NCBI RefSeq assembly: GCF_011392115.1
Contig: NZ_JAAJBT010000002.1
Span: 248,001 to 312,000 of the forward strand
DNA: 64,000 nucleotides
Direction: 5' to 3'
Origin: Flavobacterium difficile
Lineage (GTDB): Bacteria > Bacteroidota > Bacteroidia > Flavobacteriales > Flavobacteriaceae
The translations under genes were made by a program, and so were the position numbers. Below the pieces are notes generated by a model, which saw nothing but the letters and a program-made list of their open reading frames with translations, made no database searches and had not been told where the DNA came from. This document shows positions 8,495 to 17,160 of the stretch, piece by piece (within the stretch, counting starts at the first letter, position 1; the number at the start of each line of letters is the position of its first letter).

Positions 8495-9013
8495 ATGAAA
8501 AAGATTATTGTTTACGTGGCTTTATTAGTTTCATCTTTAGTATTTTCTCAAAATGCTTTTGATAAATTAGAAGATAAAGAAGGAATTGAAAGTATTGCGG
8601 TTTCGAAAAAAATGTTCGAAATGATGAGTAAGGTTAAGGTTGATGCAAAAGATAAAGAAATGCAACAATACATGAACTTGCTTAAAAAATTAGACAATTT
8701 ACAAGCGGTTTACACATCACAAGCCAAATTAAGCGGCGATTTGAATGCAGCTGCTGCTTCGTACTTAAAGAGCAACCCTTTGGAAACTATTACTTCAACT
8801 ACTCAAGATGGAAATGTAATAAAAGTTTACGGAAAAACAGATGCCAATCAAACTAATGTTAGAGAAGTTTTAGTGGTGGTAAATGGTAATTTTAATGGTG
8901 TTAAAACTTCTGTTTTATCTATAAAAGGCGATTTTCCTCTAAGTGAAATAGCATTAATTGTAAAAAAATTAAACATTCCTGGAGCAGATATTCTAAGTAA
9001 AATTTCAAAATAA
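8495..9013 (+). CDS. DUF4252 family secreted protein
   Basis: A 172-residue protein with a cleavable signal peptide (cut expected after VFSQ, residue about 19). The mature part resembles the DUF4252 family, a Bacteroidota periplasmic or envelope family of unknown function: FDKLEDKEGIESIAVSKKMFEMM at the start and a C-terminal strand VREVLVVVNG followed by VLSIKGDF. It is followed 5 bp later by a lipoprotein of the same family. In other Bacteroidota such pairs often sit beside an ECF sigma/anti-sigma pair; none is adjacent here. The biochemical role is unknown. Confidence 0.75.
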   Translation: MKKIIVYVALLVSSLVFSQNAFDKLEDKEGIESIAVSKKMFEMMSKVKVDAKDKEMQQYMNLLKKLDNLQAVYTSQAKLSGDLNAAAASYLKSNPLETITSTTQDGNVIKVYGKTDANQTNVREVLVVVNGNFNGVKTSVLSIKGDFPLSEIALIVKKLNIPGADILSKISK

Positions 9014-9018
9014 TAGAT

Positions 9019-9552
9019 ATGAAAAAGTTAATTGGTTTTGCTTTAGTTTTGGTACTGTTGAGTTGTAAAGATGAACCTTCTTTGCAAAAATATTTTGTAA
9101 AAAGTGGCGAAAAAAAAGAATTCATGTCAATGGATATTTCCTCTTCAATTTTGAATGTTAATGAATCAAAGTTGTCAGAAGCGGAAAAAAAAGCACTAGC
9201 TTCTTTTGATAAAGTTAATGTTTTAGCTTTTAAAAAAGACGATAAAAATAAGGCGCAATATTCTAAAGAAGTTAAAGAAGTGAAGGAAATTTTAAAAGAT
9301 TCTACTTTTCAACCTTTAATTAAATTGAATGGAGTAGGCCATAACGCTTCAATTATGTTAGTGGGCGATAACAAGCAAATTGACGAATTAGTATTATTTG
9401 GAAATCAGAAAGAATTAGGTTTTACAGTAATTCGCGTTTTAGGTGACAATATGAAACCAGAAGATGCCATGCAGTTTTTCAGTATCTTACAAAAATCAAA
9501 TATTGATATGGAACAATTAAAACCAATATTAAATTTTGTAAATAAAAAGTAA
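9019..9552 (+). CDS. DUF4252-type lipoprotein
   Basis: A 177-residue lipoprotein: the signal ends in LVLLSC (Cys16), followed by KDEPSLQ. The mature region is a diverged paralogue of the preceding gene, with a similar ending (VIRVLGDNMKPEDAMQFFSIL) and a central beta-rich part. It lies 5 bp downstream, so the two are surely cotranscribed, and a strong terminator follows. Function is unknown; a shared envelope complex of a soluble and a lipid-anchored partner is only a guess. Confidence 0.7.
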   Translation: MKKLIGFALVLVLLSCKDEPSLQKYFVKSGEKKEFMSMDISSSILNVNESKLSEAEKKALASFDKVNVLAFKKDDKNKAQYSKEVKEVKEILKDSTFQPLIKLNGVGHNASIMLVGDNKQIDELVLFGNQKELGFTVIRVLGDNMKPEDAMQFFSILQKSNIDMEQLKPILNFVNKK

Positions 9553-9572
9553 ATTCAGTTTTAAATAACATG

Positions 9573-9607
9573 AAATCCCGAAGCAATTATGTTTCGGGAT
9601 TTTTTAT
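9573..9607 (+). terminator. Rho-independent terminator after the DUF4252 pair
   Basis: AAATCCCGAA (9573-9582) pairs with TTCGGGATTT (9593-9602), followed by a T-rich run. Confidence 0.85.
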
Positions 9608-9666
9608 TTCGATTTAATTCAAATTTCATCGAAGATGATCAATTTTTTCAAAAATTAAAAAACTTT

Positions 9667-9687
9667 AAGTAGTGAATTCGTGGTTAA
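9667..9687. repeat. Single inverted-repeat end of the CACGAATT family
   Basis: On the minus strand 9667-9683 reads CCACGAATTCACTACTT. This is almost identical to the left end of the cassette at 52174-52190 (CCACGAATTCACTAATT). No partner end is seen nearby, so this is a solo end or the scar of a lost element. Confidence 0.5.
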
Positions 9688-9700
9688 TATTTTTCAAAAA

Positions 9701-9904
9701 CTAATCAGTATATTCTAAAATATCTCCAGGCTGACAATCTAATACTTTACAGATCGCTTCTAACGTACTAAAACGTATCGCTTTTGCTTTTCCAGTTTTT
9801 AAAATGGATAAATTCGCTAAAGTCAAATCTACTTTTTCAGAAAGTTCGTTTAATGACATTTTTCTCTTTGCCATCATCACATCTAAATTTACAACTATTG
9901 CCAT
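9701..9904 (-). CDS. Small XRE-family (Cro/C1-type) transcriptional regulator
   Basis: A 67-residue protein that is essentially one helix-turn-helix domain: MSLNELSEKVDLTLANLSILKTGKAKAIRFSTLEAICKVL, ending in CQPGDILEY. This is the YozG-type short XRE class. It lies 1 bp downstream of a DUF2975 membrane protein gene on the same strand. The XRE/DUF2975 pairing is common in Firmicutes and Bacteroidota and suggests that the membrane protein modulates the regulator. The targets are unknown. Confidence 0.85.
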   Translation of the reverse strand: MAIVVNLDVMMAKRKMSLNELSEKVDLTLANLSILKTGKAKAIRFSTLEAICKVLDCQPGDILEYTD

Positions 9905-9905
9905 A

Positions 9906-10460
9906 TTAAACTGTTAAATCAAGTTCTTCTTGTAATTCAATGCCTCTTTTGAAAATAAAGGCAAGCACAAATAAAATCACACCCATAAATAACCAAACGT
10001 CTCCACCAACAACTTTTAATACATGAATAGAAGGCATTTTTATGTTCTGATTCGCTAGCCATTCGGTGTAATTCATACCATAATTGGAAAAGAAACCAAT
10101 ACCAAAAGAAATGAATGCTTCTAATAAAATAAATTTTCTGACAGAATGATTAAATGGAGAAGTTATAGAAAGTTGTTTGTTTTCTGTAATTCGGATAATT
10201 AAATAAAACATTAGAGCTTTTAGTAAAGCAACTAAACTCATAATTACAGTTACTACAACAAAATGCCCTTTGTCAAATTGGTACAATGAGGAAAAATCAA
10301 TTTGATTCCAGAAAAATCCTGCACCAATTGGGTTGTAAAGTAACGTATAAAACAAATTAAATAAAATGCCACCCGCTTCTATGCAAAGACCGATAAAGAT
10401 AATCCAACATAAAATTCTTAATACCAAAAGCATTTGCTTCGAACTAATTTTAATTTCCAT
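9906..10460 (-). CDS. DUF2975 family membrane protein
   Basis: About 184 residues from ATG 10460. The longer frame to 10490 has no convincing start. There are four transmembrane helices at roughly 10-35, 65-90, 105-125 and 145-170. The arrangement matches DUF2975, a family of unknown function usually paired with a small XRE regulator, as here (next gene 1 bp away). No enzymatic motif is visible. A role as a membrane sensor or modulator of the regulator is inferred from the pairing only. Confidence 0.75.
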   Translation of the reverse strand: MEIKISSKQMLLVLRILCWIIFIGLCIEAGGILFNLFYTLLYNPIGAGFFWNQIDFSSLYQFDKGHFVVVTVIMSLVALLKALMFYLIIRITENKQLSITSPFNHSVRKFILLEAFISFGIGFFSNYGMNYTEWLANQNIKMPSIHVLKVVGGDVWLFMGVILFVLAFIFKRGIELQEELDLTV

Positions 10461-10559
10461 AATTTTAAAGATTAAAAGTTTACGATACAAATATCAATAA
10501 AAATTTATTGAAAAACAATAAAAATATATTTTTTTTCGATTGATATTCAAAATATTAAA

Positions 10560-10922
10560 TCAATTAGAATAATTTTTGAATAGGTAAATCCAAATGATTC
10601 TGGATAATCTTAGGTTGAAAGACGACAACAGTAAAATCACAACAGCAATAATCGGAATCATTCTTAAATCGATTGTTTTTTCAAAAAATTGATGCGCAAT
10701 AAAATATGTAATTATCGCTTCGCCCACACCTAAGGCATAACTCACAAACATGGAACCAAAAAAGTAACCGGGTTCTTTTTCAAATTTATTGTGACAATGA
10801 CTACAATATTCATTCATTTTTGGAAAGCCCATACTAAAGAAAAAACTTTTATCTCTAAAAACTTTTCCTTTATAGCAGTTGGGACAATCATTATTCAGTA
10901 GGTGTTTGATAGTTTGTAACAT
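10560..10922 (-). CDS. DUF983 family membrane protein with zinc-ribbon-like cysteines
   Basis: A 120-residue protein. The N-terminus carries two CxxC-type pairs (CPNC at about 13-16 and CSHC at about 40-43), suggestive of a small zinc ribbon, followed by EPGYFFGSMFVSYALGVGE, the hallmark of DUF983, and two transmembrane helices. DUF983 proteins are of unknown function, often near respiratory or haem-copper oxidase genes in other phyla. It is transcribed divergently from the AraC gene, sharing a 91-bp spacer. Confidence 0.82.
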   Translation of the reverse strand: MLQTIKHLLNNDCPNCYKGKVFRDKSFFFSMGFPKMNEYCSHCHNKFEKEPGYFFGSMFVSYALGVGEAIITYFIAHQFFEKTIDLRMIPIIAVVILLLSSFNLRLSRIIWIYLFKNYSN

Positions 10923-11013
10923 GATCTAATTTTTATGTAAAATTAGGACTTATTTATGTGGAAAAAGTTTCATATATTCGCTAATAATGGTAAAATAAAG
11001 ACATTTTATAAAT

Positions 11014-11874
11014 ATGGAAAAATTGCCCGTTTATCAAATTAAGAAGTTCAATTGTCATACTAATGCTAACGATTTGTATTTTAATGATTTTAAATCGCAT
11101 TTACAAACACATGATTTCATTGAAAAATCGCACAGTCATTCTTTTTACTTGTTAGTGCTTTTTACGAAAGGTTCCGGATTTCATACAGTCGATTTTAATA
11201 CGTATACTATTCAACCTAATTCGTTATTTGTATTAAAACCTGGACAAGTTCATAGTTGGCAACTTTCTGATGATATTGAAGGTTATATTGCATTTTATTC
11301 TCAAGAAGCATACAATGTTTATTTTGGTATGAAGAAAATTGAAGACTATTCGTTTTATCGTGATTTAAAAAATTCGCCAGAAATGCTTTTGAATGTTTCT
11401 CAAGCCAAAGAAATTTCTTTTTATTTTAGTTTGTTATTAGAAGAAAATAAGAAAAACGAATTCAGAAAATTAGATAAGTTATTAAATCTTTTGGATTGTA
11501 TTCATGTCGAATTATCTAGAATTTATGAATCTGTACAAGGTCATAATTTACATTCTTATAATATGAAAATTAAGGAATTAGAGCTTGTTTTGAATCAATA
11601 TTTTAAAACTGAAAAATCCCCTTCTTTTTATGCAGATAAAATGAACATGAGTTTGAAACATTTGAACCGAATTTGTAAAACTGTTTTAGATTGTACATTA
11701 ACTGAATTTATTTATCATAAAATTATTTTAGAAAGTAAACGAATGGTTTCCACTAACAAAATGACCATTAGTGAAGTGGCGAACGAATTAGGTTTTGATA
11801 ATTATTCCTATTTCACAAAGGTTTTTAAAAAATACACCAATTTAACGCCGAAAGGTTTTAGAGAATTGGTGTAG
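11014..11874 (+). CDS. AraC-family transcriptional regulator
   Basis: A 286-residue regulator. The N-terminal half is a cupin-like sensor, with HSHSFYLLVLFTKGSGFHTVDF and FVLKPGQVHSWQL (metal- or sugar-binding style). The C-terminal 100 residues hold the two AraC helix-turn-helix motifs, ending with ISEVANELGFDNYSYFTKVFKKYTNLTPKGFREL. The ATG at 11014 gives a normal length. It faces the GH92 mannosidase gene tail to tail across a shared terminator, so direct control of that gene is possible but not shown. The inducing molecule is unknown. Confidence 0.9.
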   Translation: MEKLPVYQIKKFNCHTNANDLYFNDFKSHLQTHDFIEKSHSHSFYLLVLFTKGSGFHTVDFNTYTIQPNSLFVLKPGQVHSWQLSDDIEGYIAFYSQEAYNVYFGMKKIEDYSFYRDLKNSPEMLLNVSQAKEISFYFSLLLEENKKNEFRKLDKLLNLLDCIHVELSRIYESVQGHNLHSYNMKIKELELVLNQYFKTEKSPSFYADKMNMSLKHLNRICKTVLDCTLTEFIYHKIILESKRMVSTNKMTISEVANELGFDNYSYFTKVFKKYTNLTPKGFRELV

Positions 11875-11878
11875 TGAA

Positions 11879-11917
11879 TTAACACAAACAGAATTTTATG
11901 TTCTGTTTGTGTTAAAT
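11879..11917. terminator. Bidirectional terminator between araC-like and GH92 genes
   Basis: A perfect 15-bp inverted repeat, TTAACACAAACAGAA (11879-11893) and TTCTGTTTGTGTTAA (11901-11915), with a 7-bp loop sits between converging genes. Confidence 0.8.
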
Positions 11918-11921
11918 GGTT

Positions 11922-14795
11922 TTATTTCACCGTAATTTCATCAATAAATATAAACGCATCACCACCAAAACCTTGATGCCATTCTGGTAATTTTCCGTAA
12001 TTTTTAGCGACTACTTTTACATATCTGGCTTTCTTGTTTATTTTGCCTGATGTTTTAAAGTTTATTATCTCTATAACATCACCATTTGGTCCGATTTTAC
12101 TTGATACAGATTCCACTAATGTAAAATTAATATTATCTGTTGAAGTATAATATTGAACTTGAGTTGGTAAAATAATCCAAGAACGACTGTCTTGTAGAAA
12201 ATTAGCGCTAAGTGATGAAATTTCTTTATTTTCTTGCAAATCTATTACCGCTTCAAAATCTTGACTTTGGTACCCATGCCATTCGCCTTTTTTCCAGTTT
12301 TCGGTTCCAAAAATACCGTCAATTAAAGCTTCTGGTCCGCCAGCATGATATTGTGGATTGTATTTCGATTTGATATTTATAGTATAATTATTTGGTTTTT
12401 TGTAATAGGTTGCAGAAACAATCGTACTGTTATTTTCTGAGTTAACTGAATAAGCCGAAATAGTTGAGGTTTCTAAAATGTAAAAAGGTTCAGTATAAGG
12501 AATGTATACTTTTTTACCCATATAATCGTTTGCATTGCTGATGATAAAAAATATTTTATCTGATGGATTTTGTGAATGAATTTCCACCTTCATTTTGTCT
12601 TTGAAAACAATACTTTCCGCTTGAATGGTTGGAACAGGAATAATTTCTTGGAATAATTTTTTATCTAAACTTAACTGATTAAAACTAGATTGTGAATGAG
12701 CGGCACTTCTACTTTGTTGTAGTTGCTCTTTTAATTTTTCGCTAAGTATAAAAATACTATTAGTCTTTCCTTTGGTTTGTTCTTTTCTGAAATCTACTAG
12801 AACCGTTTTGTTTTCATCTTTAATTTTGATTGCATCAAACAAAGGTTCATTGCTTTCCCATTTTTCCATACCAGGAGTTACAGCATAAATTCCCATCGAA
12901 CTTAACACATACCAAGCACTCATTTGTCCGCAATCTTCGTTTCCAATTAAACCGTCTGGCGTGTTTTTGTAAAATTCATTTAAAATATAGTGTACTTTTT
13001 CTTTGGTTTTTTCTGGTTTTCCAATGTAATTGTACAGATATGCCATGTGATGACTAGGTTCGTTTCCATGGGCATATTGTCCGATTAATCCTGTAACATC
13101 TACTTGTTCTCGACCAGTTGTTTTACTTTCACTATTAAACATTTCGTCTAATTTGGCTTCAAATTTTGTTGGTCCGCCATACGCTGCAATCATGCCGTCA
13201 ATATCTTGTGGTACAAAAAAGGAATAGTGCCAACTGTTTCCTTCTGTGAAATTGTTGTTCACTTCTCTTGGATCGAAAGGTTTATCCCAACCGCCATTTT
13301 TCTTTGGTCGCATAAAACCCGTTTCTCTATCGAAAATATTTTTCCAATTTTGCGAACGTTTCATAAAGTATTCGTAATCTTCTTTATGGTTTAAAATCTG
13401 AGCCATTTGTGCAATACACCAATCGTCGTAAGCATATTCTACTGTTTTCGAAACACTTTCATGATCGTCATCAATAGCGATAAATCCGTTTTTTTTGTAT
13501 GCTGCTAATCCTAAAACATCACGCATGGCTGAAGCTTTACTCGCTTGAAATGCTTTTTCGTAATCGAAACCTGTAATGCCTTTTGCCATCGCATCTGCAA
13601 TTACTGAAACAGAATGATATCCAATCATACAATCCGTTTCATTAGAAGCTAATTCCCAAACGGGCAATCTGCCACCTTGTTCGTATTGTGCGATAAAAGT
13701 GTTGATATAATCGGCCGTTCGTTTTTTATCAATTAATGTGTAGAGTGGGTGAGCGGCACGAAACGTATCCCAAAGTGAAAAAACCGTATAATAATCAAAC
13801 GTGTCAGCCACATGAATTTGGTTGTCACGACCACGATATTTTCCATCAATATCTTCTGCAATATTCGGTTGCATCATGGTGTGATATAAAGCCGTGTAGA
13901 AAACGGCTAATTTGTCTTTGTTCGTTTCTGTAATTTCAATTTTTGATAGTTCTTTGTTCCAAAGCGCTTGTGCATCGGTTTTTGCTTTTTCGAAATTCCA
14001 ATGTGTAATTTCTGAACTGTTTAACTTTGCACCTTCATAACTTGTTGGCGAAAGCGATACTTTTACGAAGATTTTTTCGCCTTTTTTTACTTTTTTTGAG
14101 AAACTTAAAGCCAATTCAGTTCCTCTAAAGATTCCCTCTAATTTTGTGTTTTCCTTGTTTTCTTCTTCAACCAGATTGACTTTTAGAGGCACACTAAACT
14201 CAATTCGAGCATACACATATTGGTCGCGCGCCCAAGCTTCACTTCTTCTTAAAACTTCAATTGTAGTTGGATTTATGATTTTAATTTCTCCAAAAAGTAA
14301 TTTATCTCTGTGATTTAAATCTAGAATGATATTCGCATTTCCAGCTTCATTAAAAGTATATTCACTCAAGCCAACACGAGTTGAAGCTGTTAAACGCACA
14401 TCAATATTGTGTTTGTCTAGTTTTACAGAATAAAATCCGGCAGAAGCTTTTTCATTGGCGTGTGAAAATGTGGAAGAATAAACTGTATTATCAAATGAAG
14501 GTTTTCCCATAGTTGGCATTAACATAATATCACCAAAATCGGAAACACCTGTTCCGTTTAAATGGGTGTGTGAAAATCCGTAAATGATGGAATCATCGTA
14601 ATGATACCCACCACAACCGTCCCAACTTCCGTCAATTCTGGTATCAGGGGAAAGTTGTACCATTCCGTATGGCACTGTAGCTCCAGGAAATGTATGTCCG
14701 TGACCGCCAGTTCCAATAAATGGATTTACGTACTGTTGTAAATTTTGTGACAGTAATACTGAGTGAAATACTAATAGTAAAAGTAATTTTTTCAT
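11922..14795 (-). CDS. GH92 family alpha-mannosidase with C-terminal F5/8-type carbohydrate-binding domain
   Basis: About 957 residues from ATG 14795, which gives the signal peptide MKKLLLLLVFHSVLLSQ; a longer frame to 14876 would bury it. The N-terminal beta domain opens with YVNPFIGTGGHGHTFPGATVPYGM, diagnostic of GH92. The catalytic (alpha/alpha)6 domain includes NEDCGQMSAWYVLSSMG near residue 620, carrying the conserved acidic residue of these calcium-dependent exo-alpha-mannosidases. Residues about 810-957 look like a discoidin/F5-8 type C (CBM32-like) module. It probably trims mannose from glycoproteins or yeast-type mannans in the periplasm. There is no SusCD pair next to it. Confidence 0.92.
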   Translation of the reverse strand: MKKLLLLLVFHSVLLSQNLQQYVNPFIGTGGHGHTFPGATVPYGMVQLSPDTRIDGSWDGCGGYHYDDSIIYGFSHTHLNGTGVSDFGDIMLMPTMGKPSFDNTVYSSTFSHANEKASAGFYSVKLDKHNIDVRLTASTRVGLSEYTFNEAGNANIILDLNHRDKLLFGEIKIINPTTIEVLRRSEAWARDQYVYARIEFSVPLKVNLVEEENKENTKLEGIFRGTELALSFSKKVKKGEKIFVKVSLSPTSYEGAKLNSSEITHWNFEKAKTDAQALWNKELSKIEITETNKDKLAVFYTALYHTMMQPNIAEDIDGKYRGRDNQIHVADTFDYYTVFSLWDTFRAAHPLYTLIDKKRTADYINTFIAQYEQGGRLPVWELASNETDCMIGYHSVSVIADAMAKGITGFDYEKAFQASKASAMRDVLGLAAYKKNGFIAIDDDHESVSKTVEYAYDDWCIAQMAQILNHKEDYEYFMKRSQNWKNIFDRETGFMRPKKNGGWDKPFDPREVNNNFTEGNSWHYSFFVPQDIDGMIAAYGGPTKFEAKLDEMFNSESKTTGREQVDVTGLIGQYAHGNEPSHHMAYLYNYIGKPEKTKEKVHYILNEFYKNTPDGLIGNEDCGQMSAWYVLSSMGIYAVTPGMEKWESNEPLFDAIKIKDENKTVLVDFRKEQTKGKTNSIFILSEKLKEQLQQSRSAAHSQSSFNQLSLDKKLFQEIIPVPTIQAESIVFKDKMKVEIHSQNPSDKIFFIISNANDYMGKKVYIPYTEPFYILETSTISAYSVNSENNSTIVSATYYKKPNNYTINIKSKYNPQYHAGGPEALIDGIFGTENWKKGEWHGYQSQDFEAVIDLQENKEISSLSANFLQDSRSWIILPTQVQYYTSTDNINFTLVESVSSKIGPNGDVIEIINFKTSGKINKKARYVKVVAKNYGKLPEWHQGFGGDAFIFIDEITVK

Positions 14796-14860
14796 AATAA
14801 TTGTGTTGTTGAGGTAAATTTCTACAAACAAATTGAAAAAAGCAATTTTATAGGATATAA

Positions 14861-14899
14861 AAAACCGCAGATCCAATTATTTTTTGAATTTGCGGTTTT
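14861..14899 (-). terminator. Hairpin terminator, possibly derived from a CGCAGATT-family repeat
   Basis: AAAACCGCAGATCCAATT pairs with GAATTTGCGGTTTT around a short loop, just downstream of the minus-strand gene ending at 14926. On the minus strand the stem runs into A/T-rich DNA. The arm sequence resembles the inverted repeat of the cassette at 54080. Confidence 0.55.
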
Positions 14900-14925
14900 G
14901 TTGTTTTGTTTTTAAAGTTTTGAAA

Positions 14926-15333
14926 CTATTTTCCAATTACACCAACTTGATTGATTTTTTCTAATTTGATAGTATTTTCGTCTTTAATTGAATGAGCTTC
15001 GAAAGTAAATTTTTTATCGTATAATTTTCCGTTTAAAAAATAAGTAAGCATGAAATGATTGTTCAATTGCAGTACATTATTTTCTAATAATTCTACTTTT
15101 ATAGCTGATTCTGGTAATACTTCTGCGAAAGCGTGACGGAAACTTCCGGTTTTTCTTTCTTCGTTATTGATTACTCCTTCTGCATTAGAAACCACCATAG
15201 CCATTTCTAATTTTTCCGAATTGTTATTTAAGATGTAGGCATACCAAGAATTTTCACCAAAATCTTCATTCCATTCTTTAATGGCTACAATGTATACGTT
15301 TTCCACTTCTGGAATTATAATATCTTTCTTCAT
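14926..15333 (-). CDS. Conserved flavobacterial protein of unknown function
   Basis: A 135-residue soluble protein without signal peptide or membrane helix. It is rich in beta-strand-like segments, for example VENVYIVAIKEWNEDFGENS, SWYAYILNN and HFMLTYFLNGKLYDKKFTF. I recognise it only as a conserved hypothetical protein of this lineage and see no catalytic motif. It starts 3 bp downstream of a DUF2807 protein gene on the same strand and is therefore probably part of the PadR-PspC-DUF2807 operon or its tail. A terminator follows. Confidence 0.6.
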   Translation of the reverse strand: MKKDIIIPEVENVYIVAIKEWNEDFGENSWYAYILNNNSEKLEMAMVVSNAEGVINNEERKTGSFRHAFAEVLPESAIKVELLENNVLQLNNHFMLTYFLNGKLYDKKFTFEAHSIKDENTIKLEKINQVGVIGK

Positions 15334-15336
15334 TGA

Positions 15337-16176
15337 TTATTTTTCTTTTTTCGATAAAACAGCACTATTCGTAAACACTTTTAAATCTACTTTTGGTTCA
15401 CCTAATAAATCGATTTCTGATTTTCCTGATGCAGAAATTTCTATCGATTTTTGAGCGTTTACATAGCATTTTGTATAGCTTTCTGCAACCAATTCCATAT
15501 CTTTTACGGTGAATTTTTTAGCTACTAAACTGGAGTTGTTATCCAATCTAATTTTGGCTATTTGAGCATCGCCTTCTATCACAGCATCTGCTTTTTGATA
15601 TAAATCGATTTTAGTTTCAGGTGAAGCTATTAAACCTTTAACTTGCGCATCTTTTGTTAATTCTAAAGTACATTTATCTGCTTTGACGTTAATTTCAGCT
15701 CGCGATTTGTCTGTCATAATTAATGTAAAATGGGTAGATCTTATATTTAAAAACGATTGCGATTTATCGAAATTTTTTATCGTGATGTTTTCCAAATTAA
15801 TATCCGCTAAGGCATTTATTTTACTTTCATGTCGCGCCACAATGGTTTTTAAACTGTCGTTATAATTGACTCTTATAGCTAGTTTTTTTTCGCCTGTTGG
15901 TTGTTTTAAAGCTGTTATTTTTAATGTATTTCCTAGAACATTGAAACTTATAATGTCATGTAAATTGTCGTCAGCTTCAATTTCTATTGATGTTTTTTCA
16001 GATTTCACAAAATAAACATCTAAAAATTCTTCAATTTCAACATTTTCGAATGACTCAACTTCTTTTGTTGTTACCGTTACAATTTTCGAACCTTTTATTT
16101 TTTCTAATTTAGCTTGCGCTGAAGTAAATGTGAAACTAAATAGTGTAATAATGAAAAGTAGACTGTTTTTTGTCAT
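15337..16176 (-). CDS. DUF2807 (head GIN domain) exported protein
   Basis: A 279-residue protein with a signal peptide ending at TFTSAQ. The mature region is a repetitive right-handed beta-helix-like fold of the DUF2807 type, opening with VESFENVEIEEFLDVYFVKSEKTSIEIEADDNL. The family forms envelope-associated beta-helices of unknown function, often near PspC proteins, as here. It is a paralogue of the lipoprotein at 16449-17159, but a terminator (16211-16239) stands between them, so it probably has its own promoter. Confidence 0.78.
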   Translation of the reverse strand: MTKNSLLFIITLFSFTFTSAQAKLEKIKGSKIVTVTTKEVESFENVEIEEFLDVYFVKSEKTSIEIEADDNLHDIISFNVLGNTLKITALKQPTGEKKLAIRVNYNDSLKTIVARHESKINALADINLENITIKNFDKSQSFLNIRSTHFTLIMTDKSRAEINVKADKCTLELTKDAQVKGLIASPETKIDLYQKADAVIEGDAQIAKIRLDNNSSLVAKKFTVKDMELVAESYTKCYVNAQKSIEISASGKSEIDLLGEPKVDLKVFTNSAVLSKKEK

Positions 16177-16210
16177 TTTTGTTTTTTTTAATTTTTATTA
16201 GCAAATGTAT

Positions 16211-16239
16211 AAAAAAAAATCCCGAAAAAAATCGGGATT
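16211..16239 (-). terminator. Rho-independent terminator on the minus strand
   Basis: AATCCCGA (16219-16226) pairs with TCGGGATT (16232-16239). Read on the minus strand the stem is followed by a T run (A tract at 16211-16218). It would end transcripts coming from the DUF2807 lipoprotein gene. Confidence 0.8.
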
Positions 16240-16289
16240 AATATTTTGATTTTGGAATTGATAAACAGATATCGGTCCAAATTTTATTA

Positions 16290-16364
16290 TTAAAAAATGC
16301 TTTCTACTAACTGAATTACTAATTGTATAGCAATATCAATAACTTTTATTACAAATTGTATCAT
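16290..16364 (-). CDS. Putative 24-residue hydrophobic peptide
   Basis: A tiny ORF from ATG 16364 to TAA 16290 lies between a DUF2807 gene and a terminator on the same strand. The peptide begins MIQFVIKVIDIAIQ and ends QLVESIF. It is almost entirely Ile, Val, Leu and Phe, with Gln, Lys, Asp and Glu spaced as in an amphipathic helix. The reading frame fits exactly between the upstream gene and the terminator, which is why it is listed. There is no other evidence that it is translated. It may simply be AT-rich 3' UTR. Confidence 0.3.
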   Translation of the reverse strand: MIQFVIKVIDIAIQLVIQLVESIF

Positions 16365-16448
16365 AATTATTTAGTTTTATAGTTGTTAGTTCAATAGTTG
16401 TGTAAATTTAAAAAATAAATGTGAATGGAATGTTAAAATTAAATTAAA

Positions 16449-17159
16449 TTATTCAATTTTTATTTCTCCAGCACTTGTTTCTTCTTTTCTAACTTCTCTT
16501 GGTGTTTTTACAGAAGAAATTGTACTTGCACTTGAAGCTTTTGCATCTAATTTTACAATGGCATGAACTGTAGTTTCACTAGCACTTGTGGCTTGAGAGA
16601 AAACTTCATTAGCCAATAATTCAGACGCATTAATTTCGCTGGCACTAGATGCGCTGGTTTCTAATTTAAGTGTTTTTCCTTTAATCGTAATTTCTCCAGT
16701 ACTTGTGGTTTCTAAATGCATCTGTTCATATTCCGCTTCAACATTTATATCGCTTGCGCTTGAAGCAGCTATTCTTAGGGATTTACCTTTCAAAACGTTT
16801 ACCGATTTTAAACTTGAAGCACCAGTTGTTTCTAGTTCGGTAATTTGTTTCATTTTGACTCTAACTAACAGTTTTTCTGCATTTTGTATGTTTATATCGG
16901 AACTAATTTTTAAAACACCATTTTCTATAGTTGTTTTAATGTGTTGAAGTAAGTTTGAATCTGCTTCAACTTCAATACTATAAGCATCTCCTTGTTCAAC
17001 CTCTACATCAATAGCTTTACCAACAACAATTTTTGTGAAATTTCCTGTTACTTCTCTTGTATTTGTGGTTACATTTCCATCACCTTTTTTCTGATTTTCA
17101 AAATCATAACAAGAGATTAAAGTAAACGCAATTGTTAGTGTTAAGATTAACTTTTTCAT
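16449..17159 (-). CDS. DUF2807 (head GIN domain) lipoprotein
   Basis: A 236-residue lipoprotein: the signal ends in TLISC (Cys17). The mature protein starts with the usual head-GIN segment (REVTGNFTKIVVGKAIDVEVEQGD) and then has a striking run of repeated short beta-rungs containing SAS, TSAS or TSASE phrases (ETTGASSLKSV, SSASDINVEAEYEQ, SASSASEINASE), indicating a beta-helix. It begins 1 bp after the PspC gene, so both are cotranscribed. Function is unknown; envelope stress is suggested by the PspC neighbour. Confidence 0.82.
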   Translation of the reverse strand: MKKLILTLTIAFTLISCYDFENQKKGDGNVTTNTREVTGNFTKIVVGKAIDVEVEQGDAYSIEVEADSNLLQHIKTTIENGVLKISSDINIQNAEKLLVRVKMKQITELETTGASSLKSVNVLKGKSLRIAASSASDINVEAEYEQMHLETTSTGEITIKGKTLKLETSASSASEINASELLANEVFSQATSASETTVHAIVKLDAKASSASTISSVKTPREVRKEETSAGEIKIE

Positions 17160-17160
17160 T

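Noticed and set aside
12830-13057. ORFs antisense to the GH92 gene (also 13206-13394 and 13736-13933)
   Set aside because: They lie wholly inside a strongly conserved enzyme gene and show no family features.
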